A stretch of 15,639 nt of DNA from JAZPYZ01 sp045544455 (GTDB lineage: Bacteria > Bacillota > Clostridia > Oscillospirales > Acutalibacteraceae): the NCBI GenBank assembly GCA_045544455.1, contig JAZPYZ010000013.1, forward strand, positions 1-15,639, written 5' to 3'. Under the pieces are notes generated by a model that saw nothing but the letters and a program-made list of their open reading frames with translations, made no database searches and was not told where the DNA came from. A program made the translations under genes and the position numbers. Shown here in pieces: positions 1-7,807 of this stretch (positions within the stretch are counted from its first letter, which is position 1; every line of letters begins with the position of its first letter).

Positions 1-1
1 C

Positions 2-427
2 AACATTGTGAACGGTTCCGGCATCTTCGCAACCGGTTACATTGTGGCCGATGGTAACGTGGGCGTCCTTACCCGCGTGGACCGCGAAGCGTTGAGCCGC
101 ACCCGCGCCAATTTCCACGAATGGGATGTTGTGCGCTTGCCGTTCATTGACTTGCCCGTGGGTTCCCACTATTACACCGCCGTCGGCGACCAATCCCAAA
201 TCGCCGGGGCCGCGTCCGCCGATATGGTGTGCAACGTCAAGGAATATTTCGGGTTCTCTGTTGACGTGGCCTTTTTGGTCGCGTACAATTCAGACCCGAC
301 AACCGTTGCCAACCCGATTATCAAGGTTGAGTTGGCCGCGCCGGGTTCCGCGAATCCGTTCGCAACACCTGTTGAGGTCGTGAACAGTACGACCAATCCG
401 GTTAACACCCAAGAGGTCACGCCTTAA
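2..427 (+). CDS. Phage structural protein, probably major capsid protein C-terminus (5' truncated)
   Basis: The reading frame is open to the left edge of the window (codons AAC ATT precede the GTG at 8), so this is the last ~141 residues of a longer protein and GTG at 8 is probably not the start. The visible part has an Arg-rich segment (RVDREALSRTRANF) followed by a beta-rich stretch containing LPVGSHYYTAVGDQS and a hydrophobic FGFSVDVAFLVAYNSD, ending in alternating strands. No catalytic motif, signal peptide or membrane segment is seen. Its place at the head of a structural gene run, just before a strong terminator, fits a highly expressed capsid protein; from memory the C-terminal pattern resembles capsid-type proteins of Bacteroidota phages, but I cannot confirm it. 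A decoration or tail tube protein is an alternative. Glu codons are mixed, with GAA first and three GAG near the end. Confidence 0.5.
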   Translation, partial: NIVNGSGIFATGYIVADGNVGVLTRVDREALSRTRANFHEWDVVRLPFIDLPVGSHYYTAVGDQSQIAGAASADMVCNVKEYFGFSVDVAFLVAYNSDPTTVANPIIKVELAAPGSANPFATPVEVVNSTTNPVNTQEVTP

Positions 428-456
428 TTTCGGGCACATCCTAAACCATTATTTCG

Positions 457-490
457 CGGGGACGGGTCGAATTAACCCCGTCCCCGTTTT
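457..490 (+). terminator. Strong Rho-independent terminator
   Basis: A perfect 10-bp stem (CGGGGACGGG at 457-466 pairing with CCCGTCCCCG at 477-486) closes a 10-nt loop and is followed at once by TTTT (487-490). It lies 30 bp after the stop codon of the capsid-like gene. It probably ends or attenuates the upstream transcript so that capsid mRNA is made in excess over the tail genes. The rest of the gap (491-546) contains a TGTAAAG direct repeat (496-502 and 526-532) but no convincing TAnnTTTG promoter. Confidence 0.85.
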
Positions 491-546
491 CCATTTGTAA
501 AGGATTTTGACACGTCCGGCAAACCTGTAAAGAAAAACGAATTTTT

Positions 547-1863
547 ATGATACGATTGCAAGACATTCAAAACGCATTGTTGCCCGTTGTGGGATGGCAA
601 CAGGATTACAACCCGCAACAACAAATTGATGATGCGTTATGCCAATCGGAAAGCGGTTTGACGTTCCAAGGTGCGCACCCGCTTTGCACGTTGGCGAACG
701 TCCGGGCGATTATGCCGGACGATTACTTGTACAAATATCCGAATTGGAACAACGCGACCGCATACGTGGCCGGGGCCAAGGTAAAACACACGAACAAAGT
801 TTGGGTTGCCAAAACGGCCAACGTCGGTTCTGAACCGGACCAAAACCCGGATGATTGGGCGGAATATAATATGGTTTCCGATTTCGTGCGCCAATTGACC
901 ATTAACGGAATCAATACGGCCGTCCAAAATTTCATCCAAGAAAAGCAATTGCAACAGGAAACCAAGAATCTTTTGGAACGTCGCACGTTCTTTGACGGGG
1001 CCGCCCGGTTGGCCGCCACGATAGACCCGACCGGAAAGATTGTCGGTTTCGAAATCGTCCCGGTTCGGGCGATGGGCGTTACAACGAAAATAGAACGAAT
1101 CGGGTTGCAAATGGTCGGCGCGACCGGAACGGTCCGGTTGTACCTGTTCCATTCGTCCCAAATTGCGCCGATGCGCGTTGTTGACTTGGAATTTACCAAC
1201 ACCAAAGGCGGATTCCAATGGTTTGCCCCGGCCGAACCAATTTATTTGCCGTATATCCCGGGAACGGATGGCGACGGAAACGATGCGGGCGGTGCGTGGT
1301 TCCTTTGCTACAATCAAAACGAATTGCCCGCCGGTATGAGGGCGTTGAACGTTTCCAAGGATTGGTCCGTTGAACCGTGCCAAACGTGTCTTGGCGGTTC
1401 GATTGAATCTTGGCGGCAAATGACCAAGTATTTACAGGTTTCCCCGTTCGGGATTCACGCACCGTTGGATTTCGCCGAATACCCGGAAATGTTCGATATT
1501 GGCCAAATCGGTTACACGAACACCATGAATTACGGAATGAATGTCGAAATATCCGTTGGTTGCGACATTTCCGATTTCATCATTTCGCAACGGGCCATAT
1601 TCGCAACGGTAATCCAAAAACAGGTCGCGGCAAACGTATTGCGAACAATCGCAATGAACCCGGACGTTCGGGTTAACCGCAACCAAGTGAACGTCACGCG
1701 TGACGAACTGTTGTATGAACTTGACGGCGCGCCCACGGGCCGGGCGTCCGGGCTTGGGTATGAACTGAAACAGGCGTACCGGGCTTTGGAACTTGACACG
1801 CGGGGATTGGACCGCATTTGTTTGCAATGCAACAACCACGGCGTGAAATATCGCACGGTATAG
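547..1863 (+). CDS. Conserved Bacteroidota-phage structural protein (438 aa) with CBM5/12-like segment
   Basis: No enzyme signature is seen. The N-terminal ~60 residues are helical. Residues 67-107 read like a chitin-binding CBM5/12 fold: W67, Y73, a V/G-rich turn, W86-V-A, then G94, P97 and W104, the usual spacing of aromatic and glycine landmarks. Residues ~155-270 alternate as beta strands with a Gly/Asp-rich loop (GTDGDGNDAGG). The C-terminal ~150 residues are helical. Two CxxC pairs (C278/C281 and C425/C428) could form a metal site. Position directly after the capsid-like gene and before small connector-sized genes suggests a virion head, neck or tail-tube component; from memory, similar proteins accompany capsid genes in Bacteroidales phages. 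The start is ATG at 547, preceded by an A/T-rich leader without Shine-Dalgarno, as expected in this phylum. The exact role is unknown. Confidence 0.6.
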   Translation: MIRLQDIQNALLPVVGWQQDYNPQQQIDDALCQSESGLTFQGAHPLCTLANVRAIMPDDYLYKYPNWNNATAYVAGAKVKHTNKVWVAKTANVGSEPDQNPDDWAEYNMVSDFVRQLTINGINTAVQNFIQEKQLQQETKNLLERRTFFDGAARLAATIDPTGKIVGFEIVPVRAMGVTTKIERIGLQMVGATGTVRLYLFHSSQIAPMRVVDLEFTNTKGGFQWFAPAEPIYLPYIPGTDGDGNDAGGAWFLCYNQNELPAGMRALNVSKDWSVEPCQTCLGGSIESWRQMTKYLQVSPFGIHAPLDFAEYPEMFDIGQIGYTNTMNYGMNVEISVGCDISDFIISQRAIFATVIQKQVAANVLRTIAMNPDVRVNRNQVNVTRDELLYELDGAPTGRASGLGYELKQAYRALELDTRGLDRICLQCNNHGVKYRTV

Positions 1864-1876
1864 TTAATTTTCCAAG

Positions 1877-1892
1877 AAATGGCGTATAACGG
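1877..1892 (+). repeat. Intergenic 16-mer, copy 1 of an inverted pair
   Basis: The sequence AAATGGCGTATAACGG, 14 bases after the stop of the 438-residue gene, matches the reverse complement of 4146-4161 at 14 of 16 positions. The two copies lie in the two largest non-coding gaps of the tail gene run. Function unknown; it could be a shared regulatory or processing signal, or chance. Confidence 0.35.
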
Positions 1893-1940
1893 GCTTTCGC
1901 CGGAAAGATGATAAATTACCCGTCTTTTTGACGAAAGCCC
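1891..1940 (+). promoter_or_regulatory. Inverted repeat with competing hairpins in an intergenic leader
   Basis: The gap 1864-1973 holds a perfect 9-bp inverted repeat, GGGCTTTCG (1891-1899) with CGAAAGCCC (1932-1940), around a 32-nt loop. The left arm can instead form a local hairpin, CTTTC (1894-1898) with GAAAG (1903-1907), and the right arm overlaps a second small hairpin, CGTC (1921-1924) with GACG (1930-1933) around five T. No T-tract follows the long stem, so it is not a standard terminator. It could be an attenuator or an mRNA stability or processing element for the downstream tail genes. This is inference from pairing alone. Confidence 0.4.
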
Positions 1941-1973
1941 CGGAAATCGCCTAAAAACGGCCAAAATGGGGAT

Positions 1974-2486
1974 ATGGGAATATTAAACGACTTGCGCACC
2001 CGCGTTCAATACGTCAACGACGGTTTGCAGACCGGCGAATTGGTCCGTAATGTCATTGTCCAACATCCCGACGACATCTTGGATTTGCAAAAAATGCAAT
2101 TGTTCCAAGGATTGGCTGCCAATGGCCAAGACATACGGCCGTATTATTCGGAAGATTTAAAACCGTCCGGGTATTTTCATTCCGTCGAATCGGCGGGCCG
2201 GTATTCGGCTTGGAAAAAAGACGGTATCAATTACCCGTACAAAGCGAACAGGAACCCGGATGCGCCAAACCTGTACATCAACGGCCGGTTTCACGACGAA
2301 TTGGGCGTACAGTTTGCGGCCGATACCGTGGGAATCGTCCCGACAACGCCGTATTCGGCCGGGATTATGGCGAAATATGGAATTACGACGTTCGGTTTGA
2401 TGATGGCAAATTGGATGGTCGTATTTGTCCAACGCGGCGCATACGCCGAATTGATGCAACAATTAAAACAACGTCTTTATGTATAA
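1974..2486 (+). CDS. Phage head-tail connector / tail completion candidate (170 aa)
   Basis: A soluble-looking protein with no membrane segment long enough to be certain, although residues ~130-155 (GITTFGLMMANWMVVFVQRG) are hydrophobic. The N-terminal ~55 residues are helical and the centre is rich in Tyr and Ser (YYSEDLKPSGYF, ESAGRYSAWKKDG). From memory, the RPYYSEDLKP...YF...ESAGRY..WK pattern recurs in small proteins of Bacteroidota phages near capsid and tail genes. The size, and its place between the capsid region and the tape measure, fit a connector, stopper or tail completion protein, but no fold-level motif decides this. The ATG at 1974 follows a G/A-rich leader. The gene overlaps the next start by 8 bp, so translational coupling is likely. 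Confidence 0.5.
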   Translation: MGILNDLRTRVQYVNDGLQTGELVRNVIVQHPDDILDLQKMQLFQGLAANGQDIRPYYSEDLKPSGYFHSVESAGRYSAWKKDGINYPYKANRNPDAPNLYINGRFHDELGVQFAADTVGIVPTTPYSAGIMAKYGITTFGLMMANWMVVFVQRGAYAELMQQLKQRLYV

Positions 2487-3069
2487 TAACGCACCCGTAA
2501 TCAAAAACCCGGTTATGTTGGACCGGGTAATTGCGGAAATCCAAACCGGATTGATTGAAAATTTGCCGTGGTTGGACGTGGCCTTTGGCCGGTCCCAACG
2601 TCTTACGAAGATGATGAACGGCAAACGTATTATTACGCCTAATGTCTATTGCGGCGGATGGAATGGCCACGGCGAAAACGATTATATCGAAACATCCCCG
2701 GACGCCAAGATTGGCAATTTTTCGTTTTTCGAAATTGAGGACCCGCAAACCATTGACGCCGGACCGTGGGCGCGTGAAATCAAAGCCCCGTTCGGCCTTA
2801 TCGTTTGGTTCGATTTAACCCGGGTATATGATGAACCGGACAACCGGAATACCGAATACATCAAAGCCCAAATCTTGCGGGTGCTGAATGGCCGGGCCGG
2901 TTGGCATTTAACCGGCGGTCGTATCGTCTTGAACAGGATATACGAACGCGCCGAAAACATATACCGTGGTTATACACTTTCGGAAATAGACAATCAATTT
3001 TTGATGCACCCGTTTGCCGGGTTCCGGTTCGATGGGCTTTTGGAATTTGACGAATTATGTTTGGATTAA
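2479..3069 (+). CDS. Phage tail completion / tail terminator candidate (196 aa)
   Basis: A soluble alpha/beta protein without recognised motif. The N-terminal helix (residues ~12-40) includes EIQTGLIENLPWLDVAFGRS; the middle has short strands and a turn-rich YCGGWNGHGENDY; the C-terminus ends FRFDGLLEFDELCLD. Its ATG lies inside the end of the 170-residue gene (8-bp overlap), and its own end overlaps the next gene by 13 bp, so the three genes form a coupled unit. In long-tailed phages, one or two proteins of this size between connectors and tape measure cap the tail or join it to the head; that is the basis for the call, not sequence identity. It could equally be another neck protein. Confidence 0.45.
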   Translation: MYNNAPVIKNPVMLDRVIAEIQTGLIENLPWLDVAFGRSQRLTKMMNGKRIITPNVYCGGWNGHGENDYIETSPDAKIGNFSFFEIEDPQTIDAGPWAREIKAPFGLIVWFDLTRVYDEPDNRNTEYIKAQILRVLNGRAGWHLTGGRIVLNRIYERAENIYRGYTLSEIDNQFLMHPFAGFRFDGLLEFDELCLD

Positions 3070-3326
3070 TCGAATTTGTGTGTTGGGTTGCGGTCGTCGC
3101 TTTGGCGGCCGCGTTCCTGTTGGGGCTTGCCGTCAAATGGCATTTGTTGGAATGGTTGCAAATCCACGCGCCCAACAAATTTTTCGAACAACTGTTCAAT
3201 TGTAAATTCTGTTGTTCATGGTGGGTTTCCGTCGTTATTTCGTTAACTTTGTTGGCGGTAACGGCGCATTGGTCATTGTTGGCCGTGCCGGTTTGTTCAA
3301 CAGTAATTGCCCGGGAATTATGGTAA
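3057..3326 (+). CDS. Small two-helix membrane protein with CxxCC motif (DUF1360-like)
   Basis: An 89-residue protein with two hydrophobic segments: residues ~4-26 (start of the chain, rich in V/A/L) and ~55-85. Between them is an amphipathic linker and the motif NCKFCCSWW (C49, C52, C53, then two Trp) at the membrane edge. This Cys-x-x-Cys followed by Trp recalls the DUF1360 group of small bacterial and phage membrane proteins, whose function I do not know. The start ATG at 3057 overlaps the previous gene by 13 bp and the end overlaps the next start (ATGGTAA). A membrane protein in the middle of tail assembly genes is unusual. It may affect the infected cell envelope, for example in superinfection or DNA entry, rather than build virions. 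It is too short and Cys-rich to call a classical holin. Confidence 0.55.
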   Translation: MFGLIEFVCWVAVVALAAAFLLGLAVKWHLLEWLQIHAPNKFFEQLFNCKFCCSWWVSVVISLTLLAVTAHWSLLAVPVCSTVIARELW

Positions 3327-4105
3327 CGGTCAAGATAGGAAAACACACGGTCGAAATGTACGACACAATCGAAGAATTGCCGATTGTGCGTTTCCATAAA
3401 TACCAAAAGTTGTTGTTGATTGATGCGGGCGTTGGGGCCGACATTACGGCGTTCGACCAACGCATTGAGAAAACACGCCGGTTCCTTATGGATGGCAAAA
3501 CCGAAAAGGCGCAACAGGAATTGGAAAACTTGCGCCAAGCGGTTTACCTAATCCAAACGGAAATCAACCCGAAACACCGGGCGTTCGCCGCGTTGGTCAC
3601 GAAGATTGACGGCCGGGTTTGCGACGACCTTTCCGACGTGGCGTTGACTGAATTATTGAACACGTTGCAAGATGCGCCCGAAAAGGAATTGACCGCCCAA
3701 TTGGATGCGGTCAAAAAAAAAATTGACGCGGAATTAAGGTTGTATTTTCCCGGCATATTTGCCGATTCGGAAATAAAAGAATATTACGACCTTTTGAAGA
3801 AACGGACAATGGCGGTTTTGGCGAACATCGTTGCGGGCATAAATAACCCGGACGCAACGCCGGAAATCGAAAAGTTGACCACGGCGTTAATAACGTATTC
3901 CAACCCGAAATCGTTTGCCGGTTCGGATGGCGTGGAAATACAGTTTGACCGGCAATTTGAAAACCTTTGTTTGGTTTTGTCCGAACAATTGCACGTCAAA
4001 CCCAAGGATTATTCCGTTTTGGAATTTTACAACGCGTTCGATTTTGTCAAGGAAAGGGCGAAACAGGCCGATAAAGCCCAAAAACGGGCCAAATCCGGGC
4101 GTTAA
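3320..4105 (+). CDS. Pre-tape-measure protein, tail assembly chaperone candidate (261 aa)
   Basis: An acidic, mostly helical protein. It begins with a short beta segment (VTVKIGKHTVEMYDTIEELP) and continues as charged amphipathic helices with coiled-coil character around residues ~45-70 and ~125-145, ending in a Lys/Arg-rich tail (KQADKAQKRAKSGR). I chose ATG at 3320 because it overlaps the stop of the membrane protein gene (ATGGTAA) and the chain from there begins sensibly. The in-frame ATG at 3212 would add 36 residues read across that gene. In long-tailed phages the gene before the tape measure encodes a chaperone that coats it during tail assembly, often with a frameshifted longer form. 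I saw no X XXY YYZ slip site in the correct frame near the end, and no long overlapping frame, so any frameshift product is unsupported. Confidence 0.5.
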   Translation: MVTVKIGKHTVEMYDTIEELPIVRFHKYQKLLLIDAGVGADITAFDQRIEKTRRFLMDGKTEKAQQELENLRQAVYLIQTEINPKHRAFAALVTKIDGRVCDDLSDVALTELLNTLQDAPEKELTAQLDAVKKKIDAELRLYFPGIFADSEIKEYYDLLKKRTMAVLANIVAGINNPDATPEIEKLTTALITYSNPKSFAGSDGVEIQFDRQFENLCLVLSEQLHVKPKDYSVLEFYNAFDFVKERAKQADKAQKRAKSGR

Positions 4106-4145
4106 GGCGAAAAGACATACAATTTACCATCCAAGGAAAGAAACG

Positions 4146-4161
4146 CCATTATACGGCATTT
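4146..4161 (-). repeat. Intergenic 16-mer, copy 2 of an inverted pair
   Basis: Read on the - strand this is AAATGCCGTATAATGG, differing from 1877-1892 at two positions. It lies in the 72-bp gap (4106-4177) before the tape measure gene. The + strand text includes a very weak GCC/GGC hairpin followed by ATTTTT; nothing else is recognised in this gap. Confidence 0.35.
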
Positions 4162-4177
4162 TTAACGAAAATAAGTT

Positions 4178-7100
4178 ATGGACAACCCGAACCCAATTTA
4201 TTACCGCGATTTAATTACGCCGGACAATTCAATTACCAATTTGATTGCCCAATTGGATGAATTGATACAAAAGTACGAATCCGCCAAAAGCAAGATTCAA
4301 GGCGCGGCGGCGGAAGCGGCAAAGAGTATGGGCAATTTATCCGGGGCGACGGAAGAACAACGGCAACAAATCGCCATGTTGACGACTGAATCGGATAAAT
4401 TGGCCGCCGCATACAAGAAAAGTAACGACCTTGAAAGTGAAACATATCGACGTCGGCAACAGGTTACACAAGCGGTCAAGGAGCAACAACGAATTGACAA
4501 ATTGGTTGTTCAATTGAACAATTCGAAAGAGGGTTCTTATAACAGATTGTCCGCCCAATACCGCTTGAACAAAATTCGTCTTAATGAAATGTCGGCGGAA
4601 GAACGGAAAGGAACGGAAGCCGGGCGACAATTGGAAACCGAAACGCGGTTGATTTATGAGGAAATGAGCCGGTTACAACAGGCGACCGGAAAATACACGT
4701 TGGAAGTTGGCCATTATCAAAACGCGTTAAAGGCGTTGCCGGGACCCATCAACCAAGTTGTTACGAGTTTTTCCAATATGCGTTCCCAATTGCATACAAT
4801 CGGGACGTCAAACTTGCCGTTGGCGTCAAAGGCCATGCAAGGTTTTTCGACAATCATGTTTGGCACTCTTGGTTTGGTTGTTACTTTCGTGCGTTCGTTG
4901 ACCGGGGCGGCGCAAACGATGCGTGAATTTGAACAGGCCAACGCCAATTTGTCCACGATTTTGGGAACGTCACGGGATGGGATGAAAGCGTTAACCGATT
5001 CGGCGTTGTCGTTGGGCCGAACAACTGAATACACGGCCCGCCAAGTTACCGGTTTGCAAATCGAATTGGCGAAACTTGGTTTCGGCCAAGGTTCAATTGT
5101 AGCGATGCAAAAACCCGTATTGGAATTTGCAACGGCCGTGGGCGCGAATCTTGCCGACGCGGCAGCCGTTGCCGGTTCGACATTGCGGGCGTTCAATCTT
5201 CGAAGCGCGGAAACAGAGGAAACACTTGCAACGTTGGCCGTCGCAACCAACAATTCGGCATTGTCATTTGACCGCATCCAAACATCCATCGGTACGGTTT
5301 TCCCGGTCGCAAACGCGTTCGGTTTGTCGGTTAAAGATACGACCGCGTTGTTGGGCGCATTGGCAAACGCCGGGTTCGATGCGTCAAGCGCGGCAACGGC
5401 CGCCCGTAACATCATTTTGTATTTGGCCGACGCGAACGGAAAGTTGGCAAAGGCTATGGGCGGACCGGCAAAGACGTTCGACGAAATCATTGATGGAATG
5501 ATTGAGTTACGCAAGGCCGGAACGGATTTGAACGAAGCGTTGGAATTGACTGACAAACGAAGCGTTGCGGCATTTTCGGCCCTGTTGTCCGGCGCGGAAT
5601 CCGCCCGGGAATTGCGGCAATCCTTGGAAGATGTTAGCGGCGAATTGGAACGCATTTCGGAAGAACGTTTGAACACGGTTGAGGGTTCAACAAAATTGTT
5701 GCAATCCGCGTGGGAGGGCTTAACGTTGGCGTTCCAAAATTCAAACGGCGCAATCAAAGATACGATTGATTGGTTGACGCGATTAGTACAGGCAACGCAA
5801 CGGGTATTATTCCCCGAACAAACGTTCATTTCCGAATCGGCCGACAAATATACAAAGCAATTCCAAGAATATTACGCAAAGAATGGCGCGGAAGCGGCCA
5901 CGGCATTTATTGATAACTTTATGGCCAATTATGAAACATTGGCCGGAAAAGCGACAAAGGAAGCCGCGGGCGATGGTTTTTTGAATCGTTGGTTGGGTTT
6001 TGGAAACAAACAGGTTGCCGCCAAAGCGGCCGAACGGTCATTGGAAGCGATACGGCAAGCCCGTGGCGTTGTCCTTTCCCAAATCGAAAACGATACCCGG
6101 GAAAGCGAACAACAGACATTGAGGGCGGCCGAATTGGCCGAACAACAGGCGAACCAAAAACGGGAAGAATTAAGCAAGGAACAGAAAAAGGCAATTGAAG
6201 CGGCAAAGAAACAACGTATTGCCGACCGCCGGGCGGTTATCGAATCCATTGATTTGGAAATTGCGATTACGGAAGCCGGTACGGATAAGATGTTGCAATT
6301 GCGCCAAGATAGAATCGAAGCCCAACGGCAATTGGAATTGGAACAAAACAGGCAAAAGGCCGCGTCCGAACGCCAAGACGAAGCCGCCATTAACGCCAAA
6401 TATGACAAACAACGTTTGGATGCGGTCAAGGCGTTTAACACGGAAATTGCCAAATTGAACGTCCAACGGTTGCAGGCGGAACAACAGGCAATCCAATTGG
6501 AAATTGCGATAACAGAAGATGGGACCGACCGGATGTTGGAATTGCGGTTGGCGAATATCGAAAAACAACGCGAAATTGAAATCGCGCAAAACCGCCAAAA
6601 GGATGAAAAGGTGCGCCAATCGGAAAAGGCAATTAACGCCAAGTATGACGCATTACGGTTGCGTGAATCCGCCGATTTCAACAATAAATTGGCGCAACGG
6701 GATTTGGCGGCCGCCCAAGATCTGGCCCAAGCGGAATTTGATTTGATGAACCGGAACGAACGCCAAAAAACGTTGTTCAAATTGCAACAGGAAAAGGCCC
6801 GGTTGGAAGCGATATTGAAGTTAGACGAAACGGCCACAAAGAAAATGACGGCCGACGAAATCAAGGCCATAAAAGCGACCATTGCCGGGATTGAAAAGGA
6901 ATCCAAGAAATTGGGTTATAACAATCTTTACGAATTGTTGGGTATTGGGTTGGATTCCGACCAACAAAGCGCATTGAACACGGCGATTGGTTCAATTAAA
7001 GATTCCATCGGTTCATTGGTTGATTCTTGGAATGCGGCGGCGGAAGCGGCCGTTAATGCGGCGAACGCCCAAGTTGATGCCGCGCAACGCACGTTGGACG

Positions 7101-7807
7101 CCGAAATTGAAGCCCGGAACGCCGGTTATGCCAATGAGGTTGAAACGGCGCAAAAGGAATTGGAATTGGCCAAGAAAAACCAAGAAAAGGCATTAAAGGA
7201 ACAACAGAAAGCCCAAAAGGCCCAATTGGCCGCCGATTCGATTACGCAAGCGTCAAGCCTTATAACAGCGTCGGCCAATATTTGGGCGTCGTTGTCCGGT
7301 ATTCCTGTTGTTGGTCCGGGATTGGCCGCCGCCGCGTTGGTCACAATGTGGGCGTCGTTCGCGGCCGCCAAGATTAAGGCCGTACAGGTATCGAAGCAAC
7401 AAACCGAACAATACGGCGACGGTACGGTTGAGTTGTTACAGGGCGGAAGCCACGCAAGCGGCCACGACATTGATTTGGGAACGAAGAAAGATGGAACCCG
7501 ACGACGTGCCGAGGGCGGCGAATTTTTCGCCGTTATCAACAAACGCAATTCCCGCCGATTCCGTGACGTTATCCCGGACGTTATCAATTCGTTTAACGAT
7601 GGCACATTTGCGGACCGTTACCAACGTGCGAACGCCGCGATGGCCGGTTATGCCGTCCAAATGATTGGCGGCGGCACAACGGACGTTTCCGGGCTTGAAA
7701 AGGACGTTGCCGCAATCCGTCAACAGGGCGACGAATCCCGTTATGTGGATGGTCAAGGAAACACGATTATAAGGTACAAGAATTTAACCCGTAAAATAAA
7801 ATCGTAA
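4178..7807 (+). CDS. Tail tape measure protein
   Basis: A 1209-residue protein that sets tail length and is ejected into the host envelope during DNA delivery. Order: N-terminal coiled coil (residues ~20-110); hydrophobic segment 223-245 (FSTIMFGTLGLVVTFVRSL); the conserved tape-measure core (~248-530) with MREFEQANANLSTILG, the LGRTTEYTARQV...LAKLGF region and an NTVEGSTKLLQSAWEGL ending; long charged coiled coil (~640-900) with a tandem 81-residue repeat; second hydrophobic region ~1028-1072 (GIPVVGPGLAAAALVTMWAS); and a C-terminal tail with GGSHASGHDIDLGTK and AEGGEFFAVINKRNSRRF, a pattern I know from Bacteroidales phage tape measures. At roughly 1.5 angstrom per residue, the tail would be about 180 nm. 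The start ATG follows a 72-bp gap; the stop overlaps the next start by one base (TAATG). It contains one of only three GATC sites in the window (6719). Confidence 0.95.
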   Translation: MDNPNPIYYRDLITPDNSITNLIAQLDELIQKYESAKSKIQGAAAEAAKSMGNLSGATEEQRQQIAMLTTESDKLAAAYKKSNDLESETYRRRQQVTQAVKEQQRIDKLVVQLNNSKEGSYNRLSAQYRLNKIRLNEMSAEERKGTEAGRQLETETRLIYEEMSRLQQATGKYTLEVGHYQNALKALPGPINQVVTSFSNMRSQLHTIGTSNLPLASKAMQGFSTIMFGTLGLVVTFVRSLTGAAQTMREFEQANANLSTILGTSRDGMKALTDSALSLGRTTEYTARQVTGLQIELAKLGFGQGSIVAMQKPVLEFATAVGANLADAAAVAGSTLRAFNLRSAETEETLATLAVATNNSALSFDRIQTSIGTVFPVANAFGLSVKDTTALLGALANAGFDASSAATAARNIILYLADANGKLAKAMGGPAKTFDEIIDGMIELRKAGTDLNEALELTDKRSVAAFSALLSGAESARELRQSLEDVSGELERISEERLNTVEGSTKLLQSAWEGLTLAFQNSNGAIKDTIDWLTRLVQATQRVLFPEQTFISESADKYTKQFQEYYAKNGAEAATAFIDNFMANYETLAGKATKEAAGDGFLNRWLGFGNKQVAAKAAERSLEAIRQARGVVLSQIENDTRESEQQTLRAAELAEQQANQKREELSKEQKKAIEAAKKQRIADRRAVIESIDLEIAITEAGTDKMLQLRQDRIEAQRQLELEQNRQKAASERQDEAAINAKYDKQRLDAVKAFNTEIAKLNVQRLQAEQQAIQLEIAITEDGTDRMLELRLANIEKQREIEIAQNRQKDEKVRQSEKAINAKYDALRLRESADFNNKLAQRDLAAAQDLAQAEFDLMNRNERQKTLFKLQQEKARLEAILKLDETATKKMTADEIKAIKATIAGIEKESKKLGYNNLYELLGIGLDSDQQSALNTAIGSIKDSIGSLVDSWNAAAEAAVNAANAQVDAAQRTLDAEIEARNAGYANEVETAQKELELAKKNQEKALKEQQKAQKAQLAADSITQASSLITASANIWASLSGIPVVGPGLAAAALVTMWASFAAAKIKAVQVSKQQTEQYGDGTVELLQGGSHASGHDIDLGTKKDGTRRRAEGGEFFAVINKRNSRRFRDVIPDVINSFNDGTFADRYQRANAAMAGYAVQMIGGGTTDVSGLEKDVAAIRQQGDESRYVDGQGNTIIRYKNLTRKIKS
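6254..6739 (+). repeat. Tandem 81-residue coiled-coil repeat in the tape measure
   Basis: Two consecutive units of 243 nt encode the same pattern. LEIAITE(A/D)GTD(K/R)M starts at residues 693 and 774, and INAKYD starts at residues 738 and 819, so both landmarks keep exactly 81-residue spacing. Nucleotide identity is partial, so the duplication is old. Such repeats in tape measures change tail length by whole units. Confidence 0.85.

Noticed and set aside
637..1419. 260-codon open frame on the - strand inside the 438-residue gene
   Set aside because: Arg-rich low-complexity product without a domain, fully inside a well-supported structural gene.
3212..3319. Longer start for the 261-residue pre-tape-measure gene
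   Set aside because: It would overlap the membrane protein gene by 115 bp. The ATG at 3320 gives a tight ATGGTAA coupling like the other junctions.
4060..4110. Programmed frameshift in the chaperone-like gene
   Set aside because: The run GCC CAA AAA CGG is not in X XXY YYZ register, and neither alternative frame offers a long continuous extension with chaperone-like character.
4144..4163. Hairpin plus ATTTTT before the tape measure gene as a terminator
   Set aside because: The stem is only three base pairs (GCC/GGC), too weak for an intrinsic terminator, and would cut the tail operon.
4717..5847. 376-codon open frame on the - strand across the tape measure gene
   Set aside because: It is a by-product of codon bias: the + strand gene uses TTG and TCC/TCG rather than TTA, CTA and TCA, which removes antisense stops. 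It has no recognisable motif and the + strand protein is certain.
5929..6906. 325-codon open frame on the - strand across the tape measure coiled coil
   Set aside because: Same codon-bias shadow; its composition (Ser, Cys, Asn, Arg rich) is the reverse image of Glu/Gln/Ala-rich coiled coil.
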